The notes beneath the pieces are model-generated. The model saw nothing but the letters and a program-made list of their open reading frames with translations, was not told the origin of the DNA and did no database searches. A DNA stretch of 64,000 bases from positions 27,275,701 through 27,339,700 of the forward strand of contig OX637391.1 of NCBI GenBank assembly GCA_951799425.1, given 5' to 3'. A program made the position numbers and the translations under genes. Positions 23,728 through 34,249 of this stretch are shown in pieces (the stretch's first letter is position 1; the number at the start of each line of letters is the position of its first letter). Source of the stretch: Ilex aquifolium (taxonomy: Eukaryota; Streptophyta; Magnoliopsida; Aquifoliales; Aquifoliaceae).

Positions 23728-25589
23728 TGATGAGCACATAATATTGCATATTTGAAGGGCTCATTACATACATTTTAACTCAACTTTTGCATTTAAGTAC
23801 TTAGAGTTAGCCGAAATTATGAATAATGTTGATATTTTGATGTTGCAAGTTTTTATTGCTTAAATCATGTATTTTAGGACATTGCAACTATGTTGGATGT
23901 GTGGTGAAGGCATGGACACAATACATGAAGAATTGGAGGCTTAAAAGTGAAGAAATCAAGAAGGCATTGGTGATTGGGAACAAGGGCACCAGCTGCAGCA
24001 ACAATTGGAAGCACTACCTCGGAATTCCTCCATTTTTACCATGATCTACTCAGAATTTGGAAAAGTTCAAAACATGAAAGTTGTAGATATGGGTGTATTC
24101 TGTTTGGTGTCAAAATTTAAGTCCAATCCAACGGTTAGATCAAGAGTTATGCCGATTCTACCGAAGGTGGTCCAGTGCAGAAAAACAGTACCGGTACTCA
24201 GTACCGGTACTCCGGACCTTCTGGTCGCGAAAACAGCCTGTAACTCAACTTTGAGGCTTGGGGGTCCCACCTACACTTCTCCCACGCCTATCCCAACATT
24301 TCCTTACACATTTACAGGCCTCCTACACTCAAGTGGAAGACTTTAAAGGCCAATGCATTAAAGGAGGAATGGGGGGGAAGTGGGCTGCCCAGGCTATGAT
24401 CTCCTAGCCTGTCAAAGCCATCCATTCAGCCCTCTCTTGATGGGAGCTCGTACACACAGCTAGGGGGGAGCCTCTTGGACGTTTAGGCAAGTCTCCACAC
24501 AGCATATATTCAGCATTACACACACATTGTATGGGAGTTGGCTACCTAAGCTTAGGAGTAGATGTAGAAAGCTCCAAGGTTGAAGATGATGAATAGTAAT
24601 TTTTGTTTTTTGCATTTCCTTTCCATTGCAAGTGCTGTAAGCTTTAAACTTCTTGTATTCCTTAATCCTTGCACTTTAATCTCATCTATTTCAAGTTCAT
24701 TGCAAGTTTAATCCTTTGTTCTAGCTTTCACCATTTATGTTTTCAAGTTCTTTAATTTTCAAGTTTTACATTTGGGTATTTGTTTCAATATGTGTATTAT
24801 GTTCATGAATGTCATTTCTCTTTCACCTTAGCTCTTTTCTTGCAATTTCTACAAGTTCAAATCTCCATTTCTCTTCCATGTCCATTTCCTTTATGCTTGT
24901 CTTGCATTTTTAATATGAGTAGCTAGGATTTAAGTTGGTTAATCCAAGGGAAAATTCCTCTTGGGAATACCATTTTCAACTCTTCTTCATTCCTCCCTTT
25001 AGAGTCAAATGGTTCGGTTTGACGGGGTTGAGAGTGGATGAGTTGGTGAGCCTTTGATATTTCGTAAGCCTAGTCACGGTTTATGCTTAGATACTCACCA
25101 ATCTCGTCCCTAGCTTCCCCCGAATCAATCGTTCATTCATGCTCAATCGGAGGAAGGCTTTGAGTTGATTTGGTATTCCCATTGGAATGAACCCTTTGGA
25201 TTAGCCAACACTTGCTTTATTTGCATTTTCATTTACAAACCAAACACAAAACTCAAACAAAAGATTTTACATTTTCTTTTCACTTTTGCAAAATCACTTT
25301 CACAAAACTCCCTTTCCTTCCCTGAGGAGACGACCTTGGAATACTCTTCCAAGTAAAACACCGACAACGAAAGACTCCTTGCGATTGGGGAGCGCTTTTG
25401 TTCACACCCGCATTTCATTCCACATATTTTGTTCATTCCACATTTCCATTCACATTTGTTGTTGCTCCTATATATCTCTTGCATTATCCGGAGGGAGAGT
25501 GACACTCCCCCATCATTATAAGCCACATACACACATTGAGGGTGAGGGTGATGTTACGAGGTTAGGAACACCGCATTTCCAACCAATCA
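23728..25589 (+). mobile_element. Solo LTR of the array family
   Basis: 1862 bp, starting TGATGAGCAC and ending CAACCAATCA in plus orientation, flanked by the perfect TSD CCCGT (23723-23727 and 25590-25594). It is diverged from the array LTRs but colinear with them, so it is an older insertion that lost its internal part by LTR-LTR recombination. It carries GTACCGGTAC-tca-GTACCGGTAC at 24188-24210. Confidence 0.95.
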
Positions 25590-26388
25590 CCCGTCATCCA
25601 CCAAGTGTGGTGTTGACACAACCATGCACACACACCCAAAAAAATGCGATGTTTCCGTGCATATGCAATATGATGTCTCATTGCAACAATGACACAATGT
25701 TCAATATGCTATGAATGACATATGAACTATTTCAACGCATTCTATGGGCAATTATATCCAAGCATATAATTTTCATAATCCATCAATGTCAATATATCAC
25801 AAGTATGTATATATTAACATTTCAGACAACACAATTTCCAAGCACGTTATCACATAATCATGCTAAATTCATCAAGGCATAACGTAAACACACAACATGT
25901 CCACAAATCGCATAACTCAAGGATCACAATAGGTCAATCTCATATATCCAATTCGAAATGGACTTTATTCTGCCTATTTTCCATACCAATTTCATCACAA
26001 TAGGCAAGTGTTAAGATTATCCAAACACCTACCCATTTCATACAAACATTCTAGGTTGTAAGTGAACCTAAATAGGAGGGAACCCTACCTCTTGAAGCGT
26101 AAAGAACAACCGTAGGAAGCTTTCAAGAACCCGATTCAAGCTAGAATCTTCATTTCCCCAAAATTATGTCCTTGGAATCTCACCCAAATCCGACCTCCTT
26201 GGTATGGTTTTGTAGCCTTTGGTGAGGAGAACAACTTTTGTTCTTGGCCCGAGTGGATTCGAGCACCCGATCTCCGTAGATCGTAGAGAGAAGGTGGAGA
26301 GCCCAAGCTTTTTCCCTCTCTTCTTGCTCCCTCTTTTCTATCGAGTAAAAGGCTGAGAGATTAGGGAAGAAATCGGATTTTCTTCCCC

Positions 26389-26397
26389 TTTTTATAG
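26389..26397 (-). promoter_or_regulatory. Gypsy LTR TATA box
   Basis: Minus strand ACTATAAAAAGGGG context in the 5' LTR; the corresponding 3' LTR position is mutated. Confidence 0.5.
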
Positions 26398-26785
26398 TCC
26401 CCAAATACTTGGTCCACAATTTTCCACACGTCCTCCTTTTTTCGGATCCGTTTTCACCCCGATATGATTAAATTTCGCTCCGGTTCAAGTTTAAAATACT
26501 TTTATTTCAACCTGCTTTAAATTATTTTCCAACTTTCAAAATTTTATTAAAAATTCCATTTTTGGGTCACCCAGGACCCGACCGCCTCGTAAAACGCGAA
26601 AAATCCGACTATCTCGGAATTCGACAAAATTTGACAGAGGAACTAGATTTCGCGAGACGAATCCAACGGTGAGGTCCATTTCTTCATCCGAGTTCTAGAA
26701 AAATATAGGTTTTCAACCTGTACCGGAATAACAATTTACCGTTTTGCCATTTTTCATCAAAGTTCAAATTTACCCGGATTTTACA

Positions 26786-27951
26786 TGGACTACATGTCAG
26801 GTCAGATAAATCTTGTGCAACCCTTTTCCTTTTTGGAGCCACCAATGAAGATGCACTTTCTTTCTTCCCTTTTTTTCCCTTTCCCCAACCAACTAGAAGA
26901 CTCGATTTGAAGTAACTCATCCCGACGACCTGAAGTTGAGACTTCAAAATCCAGCATAGGGGTGGAGGCATCTAAAGCTCGTTCCGAAGGGTTATCCTCA
27001 ATTTCAGCTAGCACCAAAGGAAATTTCTCTTCCTAGACCTCCTTGGCAGAAAGATCCTCATCCCTATGGGAAAGTTGGGATCCTTGCTCCTCAGAACCAT
27101 CCCTTAGTGTTTGGGAATTCGAAAGAGTCGATTCAAAAGAGGTATCAGATACGACTCTTAGCATAGGAACCCCGCACCTCAAGTAGCGGTATAGTCCAGG
27201 TAGGTGCGAGTGAAAATATGCAATTGCTCTACGAGCAAGGCTCCAGAACCTCACCAAAGACAACCTAAACAGTAGTGGAAGGTTGACGAAGAAAGATAAA
27301 GGCGCAAAAGACCCTAAAGAACTCCTAAAGTAGCAAAACCTAAGAACCAAAAATCAAAACCCTATAGACCACCACCAAGGGTTAATTCAGTCTAGGATGG
27401 AATAAGGAAGAAGAGACGTACCTAAAGAGCACGCAGATTGGATAGGAAGTCAATAGAACATGAGTGGCACAACACCAAAGGCTCTTGAGACTACTCTTCA
27501 CATTTAATGAAAAGATTGAGTACCTCTCTGAGTAGGCAATAAGTTCAAATACCTTCAAATTTTTGACGGTTCAATTCCATCACGCATAACAAATGCGTCA
27601 GGCATGCACTTAACAGGCATCCAAGTCACATTGTCGATGAAACCCATGTATACGCACAAGATGGAAATATCCCGACAATTAAGGCAGCATGTACACTGCC
27701 CCCTTTGCTTGAGCCGCACCAACTCAACCATCTAATCACATCATGTCCAACCTAAGCTCTAAAAAATACCTCATAGCCAAAGGAGCAGGCTTTGCCTCAA
27801 ATATGGTTTACCTCCAAATTAAGGCAGAATTGGTACTGTTTGAGCTCGAGCTGGAGGCAACTGATGATACCGTATTCAGCAAATTGATCCTTACTTATCA
27901 CCACTCAGTCTTGAACAGCACGACTTGAAAGACTAAGGATGGGATGACAAG
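26786..27951. other. Unassigned degenerate sequence
   Basis: No intact gene seen. On the minus strand 27350-26790 there are coding-looking fragments (for example DASTPMLDFEVSTSGRRDE, and a lysine-rich SSWLGKGKKREERK) without a recognised family. Their composition suggests an older transposable element into which both the gypsy element and the element at 27952 inserted. Confidence 0.3.
27947..27951. repeat. Target-site duplication ACAAG (left)
   Basis: Matches 36198-36202 at the other end of the element. Confidence 0.9.
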
Positions 27952-28135
27952 TGATTAGTACTTAAAATTGACATGTTATTATGACATTTTAAGACTAATT
28001 GTACTTTAATGGAGTTTAAGTGATGTCATTTCAGGCCCTAAATTGAACAAGGACCCAAGAACAACAAGTACCACACTTGGATGCAGCACCAGCACAGTAG
28101 GGCCAAAATTGGAAAAGCTTGGAGCACAGCCAGAA

Positions 28136-28498
28136 CGTTCGAACGCCAAATCACGTTCGAACATCCACATTGCACTGTAGCAGACTCAACTGCTGAAGAG
28201 AAGGCGTGTTGCAGTTAGGAAAGAAGACTGGAGCTCTGAAGCACTTGAGTGTCACGTTCGAACGCCAACTCACATTCGAACGTACACTTGAGTTGATGGA
28301 AGACCAGACCACTGCAAAGAGTTGGAACTGAACCTCACAGAAGACCACCAAACTACTCGAGTGATAGGGTCAAAGAAAATCTGGCGTTCGAACGCCCTCA
28401 GTGCAAAAACAGAAGAAACGTTCGAACAGCAATAAACGTTCGAACGCCCTTAGTGCAAAAACAGAAAGAACGTTCGAACGCCAACTCACGTTCGAACG
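28136..28498. promoter_or_regulatory. Array of paired CGTTCGAACG palindromes in U3
   Basis: Four pairs plus one single 10-mer, each pair spaced 8 bp (18 bp start to start), ending ~100 bp upstream of TATAAATA. Some units carry one substitution while the spacer length is kept. The same arrangement occurs in the 3' LTR (34434-34800). Confidence 0.6.
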
Positions 28499-28599
28499 TT
28501 ATTCACAGACTGGCAGCAGAGTTGTTCACTGTTCACTTGGACTTGGGCGACAAACACTATTCCTTCACCCCCCCCCCCCCCTTGTCTCCTCCTCTTGCC

Positions 28600-28607
28600 T
28601 ATAAATA
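28600..28607 (+). promoter_or_regulatory. LTR TATA box
   Basis: TATAAATA following a pyrimidine-rich CTCCTCTTGCC; conserved in all LTRs of this family. Confidence 0.65.
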
Positions 28608-29912
28608 TTCCCCTTGTTGGAGAGTTATAGGAGCCAAGTAGGAAGTAGGAAAGTTGATGGAGGCTTAGACTCCCACTCTCATTGTAGATTTAGCTCATTT
28701 CCCTTGTATGAAGTCTTTATTTTAGAGATTAGTTTGGCTTTAGTCCAACATCTCTTGCTTGTTATAACAGTAGTTTTATGTTTATGCTTATGTTTATGCT
28801 TTCATTTTTCATGCATAGAAGAGAGATAGCTCACCTTTTTGGTTGAGGAAGCAACCCTCCAATTCTTGGTTGAGGAAGCCACCCTCCAAATGTGACTAGC
28901 TTTCTTCTACTTTTATTGTTCATACATTTCACTTCCATTGCTTGCGCTTCTTTCTTTCTTAGAAGAGTGAAACTCTTCCACTTTTCTAGAGCTTTACCAA
29001 AGCCGTGAAGGGTGGAATGTGATTCACCCATTCTTTGTTAAAGATTGGCTACACATTTGTTGTTACTTTATCTTATAAGTTCTCTACTTGGAGGGATGAG
29101 CATCACTCACTTTTCTAGCTTTACCCAAGCCATGAAGAGTGAGTAGTTTCTCATTCACTCTTTAGTAAGAGGAGAAGGGCATGTATAAGCTATCCGGGAA
29201 TCATATTTGTGCAATGTTTCTATGCTTAACGCTTATTTCTTCTTGTTATTGGATGATTGATTGCATCTAGTAAAGCTAGGGTACTTTGTATAATTGTGGG
29301 TTCTTTCTATGACACGGATGACTCTTGCATAGAAAGACTCATCAGTTCAAGGCAAGTACCCGGCTAGATCCTCATGACTACCCCTCAATCTTCCCCCTTA
29401 TTGTACTTCATTTAAAGAATGGAATATTAATATCATAATTGGATGTCTTGTAGAAACACTTGCTTGTTTGTAGACGGGTTAAGTCTCGGCACAGACAATT
29501 CTTGTAAACTTCTAGAAAGACATCGGAATCATGTTCTTAATTCTCACAATCTATCTTTATCTTCCGATTAACTTGCTGTTGACACGGGAGTTAATTGAGT
29601 TATCAAGCACAATTATGACAAACCGGATAACTAGCTACATGTCCAGATCCTTGCACTAAAGAGTGACTTTTTTTTATTAGCACCTATTTTGTTAAGAAAA
29701 TCTTCCTGGAAAGAATCTTATATTCTGTCTAGAAAAACTCATATCTCACAGCAAATCTCAAAGGTTACAATCAATATGTCTCTACCACTGCTCACCTCAG
29801 AAATATCAACAAAAGTTCCCTGTGGATTCGACTTCGGACTCAAACCGGATTATTACTACAGCTTGACCGCCTGCACTTGGGTGTACACATTTCGGATCAA
29901 GCATCAAGTTTT

Positions 29913-29930
29913 TGGCGCCGTTGCCGAGGA
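29913..29930 (+). other. Primer-binding site (tRNA-Asp type)
   Basis: TGGCGCCGTTGCCGAGGA, one mismatch from the Athila-group site, 6 bases after the LTR. Confidence 0.8.
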
Positions 29931-30008
29931 ACCTTTAAAAGGTCTCAGCGGTGAACAGATCTCTACCATTCAACCTCGTCTCCACACTCCATGAACCGGT
30001 AAATTCGA

Positions 30009-30045
30009 AACATTGGGGACAATGTTCAGTTTAGGTTGGGGGGTG
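30009..30045 (+). promoter_or_regulatory. Hairpin plus internal copy of the polypurine tract
   Basis: AACATTG-GGGA-CAATGTT at 30009-30026, then TTTAGGTTGGGGGGTG at 30030-30045. The tract is nearly identical to the 3' polypurine tract at 34234-34249 and is even followed by TGATCAG, close to the LTR start TGATTAG. It could be a central polypurine tract or the old junction with the 3' part of the element; both are inference. Confidence 0.55.
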
Positions 30046-30230
30046 TGATCAGTTCATCAGTTCTTTTTCGTTCATAATTTTCGTAAATTTTTAAATTTTT
30101 ATTGTCGCTGTTAATCATGTTTGAACATTGATTGTATAAATTGATGATTATGCTTATGAATCAGCTTCAATCGTCTTTGTGACTGGCAGACGTTAAAGAA
30201 CCAGATAGTGAGTCTTAAAATTTAGCAATC

Positions 30231-30641
30231 ATGGATGTAAATCTTTTTTGGTTTAGCCTAGGAGTTCTACGTACTTTTCCATCTGATGTACATATTATGA
30301 TCATGAGAAAAGCAAGATTAGTAAGGAAGGCTGCAATCAAAGAAAAACAAGCGAAACCCCTCTGTGGCAGAAGCAGCTTTGCCAAACGCCGTCGTGCAAA
30401 AAGGCTTGGTGCCTGTAAACAGTGTGGCAGATTCTTTCACGAAAAAAGGTACAACCAGTGTTCTGAACCAATTTCCGGTCGCGCACTTGATCGATTAGAC
30501 TGGATAGTGAATGGGCTGAGTAAGGATTACCCTGATACGCCATGCTATTCCGGTACTGTGCTTAACCGATTTGTGAGAGAGGAAGTTGGGAGAGTTACTG
30601 GTTGTCCATTTTACACAGACACAGAGGGAGACTCGGATTAG
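30231..30641 (+). CDS. Small basic CCHC-knuckle-like protein, post-pol position
   Basis: 136 codons from ATG 30231 (MDVNLFWFSLGVLRTFPSDV). I do not recognise the family. Residues 26-60 are strongly basic (RKARLVRK, KRRRAKR), followed by C62-x2-C65-x4-H70-x6-C77, which resembles a retroviral-type zinc knuckle but with two extra residues before the last cysteine. The C-terminus has a predicted amphipathic stretch (DRLDWIVNGLSKDY) and ends acidic. This start is preferred over the internal Met near 30298 because a relative at 63858 keeps the same N-terminus (MDSNIFWLSLGILHTFPSDV). It lies downstream of the hairpin module and upstream of paired CGTTCGAACG sites and an internal TATA. A nucleic-acid-binding role is inference. 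Confidence 0.6.
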   Translation: MDVNLFWFSLGVLRTFPSDVHIMIMRKARLVRKAAIKEKQAKPLCGRSSFAKRRRAKRLGACKQCGRFFHEKRYNQCSEPISGRALDRLDWIVNGLSKDYPDTPCYSGTVLNRFVREEVGRVTGCPFYTDTEGDSD

Positions 30642-30910
30642 ATAATTTTCTGCAGAAAATTTGTACTTTTGTTGGGGGAGTGAATGCCAAAGGTCCGAAT
30701 TTGTTGTAAAAAGTGTAAAAATCTTTTTATATAAATTCTTTTGACTGAAATGAAAATATGGGCCGAGTAAGGAATGCCCCAAAATACCAACCTGAAGCGT
30801 GGGTAGGGGTTCATCCTGAGACGCCTTAGTTTTTCTTGATTTAAATTTGTGTGTTTTGTTTTCTTTGATTGTATATAGTGTAGTAGAGAAAAACTTTAAT
30901 TTTGGTTCAA

Positions 30911-31107
30911 CGTTCGAACGCCAGGTAACGTTCGAACGTTGACTGCTTACAGTACTCAGCCTCTGATGAAGCTTCTGCTGGAACTGAAAAGTACTGGGAG
31001 CTCAGTCCGTTCGAACACCATACCACGTTTGAACGGTCTGTTTAAAATTCTTCTACCAACGTTCGAACGTCACCAACGTTCGAACGATACAACTCAGGCT
31101 ATAAAAG
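30911..31107 (+). promoter_or_regulatory. Internal promoter-like block: paired CGTTCGAACG sites then TATA
   Basis: Pairs at 30911/30929 (8-bp spacer), 31008/31026 (8 bp) and 31060/31077 (7 bp), followed by CTATAAAAG (TATAAAAG at 31100-31107), then the ATG of the larger ORF at 31326. This repeats the layout of the LTR U3. Another single site (31314-31323) sits 2 bases before that ATG. The minus-strand copy at 1-1674 keeps the same block. Confidence 0.5.
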
Positions 31108-31325
31108 CCTGGTTCGTCGTTTTCAGCCAAAATCCCCAAATTCTTTCAAAACCCTAGAACTCATTTTCACTCCACAGACCTCAACTCGCCCTCATTCCCC
31201 AAGAATACCCAAATTCGACCCTCCCTAACTCCTCTCCACATCAAAATCATCAATCCCAGACCAAGAACCCTAAGTTTCCAGCACTTTTCAGCACCCTCTC
31301 AAACCAAAACCCACGTTCGAACGCC

Positions 31326-32426
31326 ATGCCAAGGATGAAACTCCCTGCCAGGCGTGCTCCACCAGTGAACCAAGATCCAAACATTGTAGAAGAGGTGATA
31401 GAAGAAAGGGAAGGAAGGCAAAGGACAAAGAGATATGACAGGACCAGGTTTCCCAATGCCTTAAAGGCTGAAAGGTATGAAAATTTTTACCATAAGCATG
31501 CAATTGTTTGTGAGAGAGATGTTGTAATTGATGACTTTGCTGGGATTGGAATAAGGCAAGAAATGGAGAGGAGGGAGTGGGTCTGGTATTTGAGGAATGA
31601 TGGAGACGCCGTTGTTGACTTGGTGCGGGAGTTTTACTCCAACGCTGAGATCATCAACAGCGCAATCCGGACATATGTTAGGGGTACCCACATTGACGTG
31701 GATGAAGCATACATCATTGAAATAAGAAAGGAAATACCTCGAGTGCAAAACCCTACCTACCCCCCAAAGAAGGACATAGCAATGAATGTGGTGGGAAAGG
31801 AATTGACAGGGGTAGCTGACTTTTCATGGGCAGGGAGGAGATTTTTTAGGCAAGGGGAGCTCACCGACAAATATAAAATGATGAATTTGATTGCGGTGTC
31901 CAACTCCGCTCCCGTAGGAAGAAAGAATGAGATTTTACCCGACATGGCCCGACTTTTGTATGCCATTGGAAAAGGACATAGCATCGACCTCCCCTCTCTC
32001 ATCCTGAATGAAATGAAGAAGGGGTGTGATGTAAAGAGGAGTGCACTCCCTTTTGCTACTTTGGTGACTGAAATGTGCACGGAACATAGGGTAAGGGTGA
32101 AGCCCGAGATGGAAATCCAAAAGCCAATGGGGCCACTGAACAAGGCTTCCTTCCGGAGAAGCCAAAGTCATAGTGGCGGCCCAGCGGCAAGGTAAGAAGA
32201 GCCCCCGGCCCACGGAGTGGATGAGGTACAAGAGGAGCTTGATGAGATGGAGAAAGAGATGGAGAGAGAGGGAGATCAGCCAGCAGAGGCGGGACCTAGC
32301 ACCAGCACCCGACGCTCCTTATTGGACGTCATGCTTAGCATTGAAGCTAAGCAGGATGAGATCCTTAGGCTTTTGAGGGGTGGACATGGTGGACATGGAG
32401 GAGATGGTGCACAAGGAGGAGAGTGA
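31326..32426 (+). pseudogene. Large post-pol ORF of Athila-type (putative plant transposon protein domain), one stop
   Basis: Starts MPRMKLPARRAPPV. The body has FYHKHAIVCERDV, WVWYLRNDGDAVVDLVREFY, and TYVRGTHIDVDEAYI, a pattern I associate with the Pfam 'putative plant transposon protein domain', seen in plant genomes as Athila-derived sequence. A TAA at 32193-32195 ends the first 289 codons. The same frame then stays open to 32426 with a coherent acidic, coiled-coil-like tail (EELDEMEKEMEREG, LLDVMLSIEAKQDEILRLL) and a GGHGGHGG end. So it looks like a ~366-codon gene with one nonsense change. No signal peptide or membrane segment is evident, so it is not a typical Env. Family assignment is moderate. 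Confidence 0.6.
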
Positions 32427-34236
32427 GAGAGAGGATTTCTGTTCTTGTTCTTGTTTTTATGTTTGTTCAAAGTGCTTCTTTTTATGAATTTCTTCTTTGA
32501 TAGTTGTAAGTTTTTGTGCAATTGTGAATGAATCGAACCGTTGATATTAAAAGATGATATTTTGAAATGAATGGTTCCATTTATCAATTTTATTTGTTTT
32601 AATGCATTTATAGATTTAGCATAAAAATTAAAAGGTGATGGAACAAATGTGGATATTAAGAATGCTCGCTAGAGTAAATTTGCACATGATCGGTTTGACA
32701 CCTCCATTTATCAACTGAGACTTAAAACCACATTTCTTGTAAAAAATTGGTATTCTCTCTATACTTAAATTGTCAAATGTACATCGATATTTGTTATTTT
32801 AAAGGTACAGGAGGATCTGACTCGAAAATGGAATTGGTATATAACCAATACCCCCTGGAAAACCCAGACATACACAGTGGAGATAACAAAGAACACCCGG
32901 GTGAGTTTCGAACCTAACGATGCTTTTGAGAGACAATCAATGTTTACTCAAGTAAATTTTGTTCACTCTCAATTTTTGAATGATCTCATTAACCTTGCTT
33001 TGATTGATGCACTTAAAAGTGATCTATTGACATATCCCACAAGGAACCATCGCATACGACACATACATGTGCACATGCTTGAGAAATGATCTTAGGCCAT
33101 CTTTGATATAATATTGAGCCTTAGATCTTTCTTTGACAAAATTTATCCCTCGTTAGCCATGTTTGAGCCATCAATTTATAAATTTTTCTTTGATAAACCT
33201 ATATGATTACCAATCCACAGGAAAACATACTTGACATACCTTGGCTATCTAATTTTCTTACATCCTCTTTGTAAGATGATACAGAAAAAGAAAAAGAAAA
33301 AGAAGCATTTGAGATTATCATCCAAGAAGAGTTGATTGGAACAATTGAAACAAAACAAGAAGCAAAAAGGCAAGAACTTGCCAAGAAAGTGAAAAATGAG
33401 AAAAATGAAAGAAAGAAATGTCATCTCTCGGCAGAATATCAAGAAGTTAGAAAAAGGTGTGCTACAATACGTAAACAAAAGATAGCTTTTGAAAATCCCT
33501 GACGTCGTTTTGTTAGCCACTGACCTCTGGCCACGCTACAACCTATGAAAAGCCCTATTTGATCTCAAGTCTGTTACATGCATGTGTTGATAATCACAAT
33601 TGGGATAGGGTAAATAGCATTCCTTTTAATTGCGTTAATATTCTTTCATGAGGTTATGCCAAACATAAGTAGTTGCTTCTTAAAAATTTCACTCCTTTCC
33701 TAAATTGTGCATGTCATTTTTCGATTGGCCATCTTCTGATCACATAATCTGTGAGAAACAAGTCACTATAATCAGAGTGAACTTTTGCTGAGGGCATACT
33801 ATGTGAGGTTTGTGAAATCGAAACTATCCATGGAAGGTGATAAAAGGGAGTATTTGTTACACAACAATTCCTGTTGCTTGAATGATCATTCCTACTGCAT
33901 TGAGAATTTCAAATACCAATGTAACAAATGATAATTTTTGCATAGAATGAATACCTGTGAAATAAGGACGTGTGAGACATAAGTCAAAATTGAGAATCTG
34001 GTGTCCCAACGACCATGATGCTAATTTACTTTAGTCAGCACTCTCCTATGCACATCTGTTCGACTGAAGTTTGTGGGTAGCTTCCCTGGAAACCCTCACG
34101 AGACAACACTCGTCCGCTAGGGTAAACCTAGTGGTTCAACGGCTTGTTGCATAAGCTAAATGCAACCGGATGACCTACGAAAATGGCATTAGGAGTAGAT
34201 TTTTCTTTTTCGTATTACTAGAGACTAGCAATATTT
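32427..34236 (+). other. Non-coding 3' part of the element
   Basis: 1.8 kb between the large ORF and the polypurine tract, with no intact gene. A 76-codon frame at 33275-33502 without an ATG is rich in E and K (starts DDTEKEKEKEAFE) and may be a coding remnant. Confidence 0.5.
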
Positions 34237-34249
34237 AGGTTGGGGAGTG
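34237..34249 (+). other. 3' polypurine tract
   Basis: AGGTTGGGGAGTG immediately before the LTR start TGATTAG. Confidence 0.8.

Larger units (their letters stand above)
3612..26785 (-). mobile_element. Ty3/gypsy chromovirus (Tekay/Del-like), decayed
   Basis: Minus-strand element in the order LTR (22625-26785), PBS, gag, zinc knuckle, protease, RT, RNase H, integrase, C-terminal chromodomain, polypurine tract, LTR (3612-5966). The chromodomain after integrase and the Met-type primer site place it among plant chromoviruses; Tekay/Del is my best guess from the chromodomain wording and LTR size. It is interrupted twice by one Athila-like non-autonomous family: an 11.6 kb tandem array inside gag (9961-21576) and a solo LTR in its 5' LTR (23728-25589). 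Numerous stops and frameshifts make it non-functional. Its own TSD cannot be tested because the outer end at 3612 is lost. Confidence 0.9.
22625..26785 (-). repeat. Gypsy 5' LTR (interrupted)
   Basis: Minus strand begins TGTAAAATCCGGG at 26785 and ends GGGGCGTCACA at 22625, next to the primer site. Its own length is about 2.29 kb once the solo LTR at 23728-25589 and one TSD copy are removed. The region just inside the solo LTR insertion is slightly shorter than in the 3' LTR. Confidence 0.9.
27952..29906 (+). repeat. TTCGAA-family 5' LTR
   Basis: 1955 bp, TGATTAGTACTTAAAA to GGATCAAGCATCA. CGTTCGAACG-type pairs with 8-bp spacers lie at 28136/28154, 28255/28273, 28419/28437 and 28471/28489, with a single copy at 28385; all are upstream of the TATA at 28600. 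It differs little from the 3' LTR by eye; the largest difference is a longer C run near 28568. Confidence 0.95.

Noticed and set aside
26684-27350. Minus-strand fragments as a host gene
   Set aside because: Short, with stops, no recognised domain; recorded only as unassigned degenerate sequence.
28136-28498. Regularly spaced palindromic repeats as a CRISPR-like array
   Set aside because: Eukaryotic LTR context, 10-bp units in pairs with 8-bp spacers, no cas genes; this is an LTR regulatory-type repeat.
31326-32426. Retroviral-type Env
   Set aside because: No signal peptide, membrane segment or cleavage site; wording fits the plant transposon protein domain instead.
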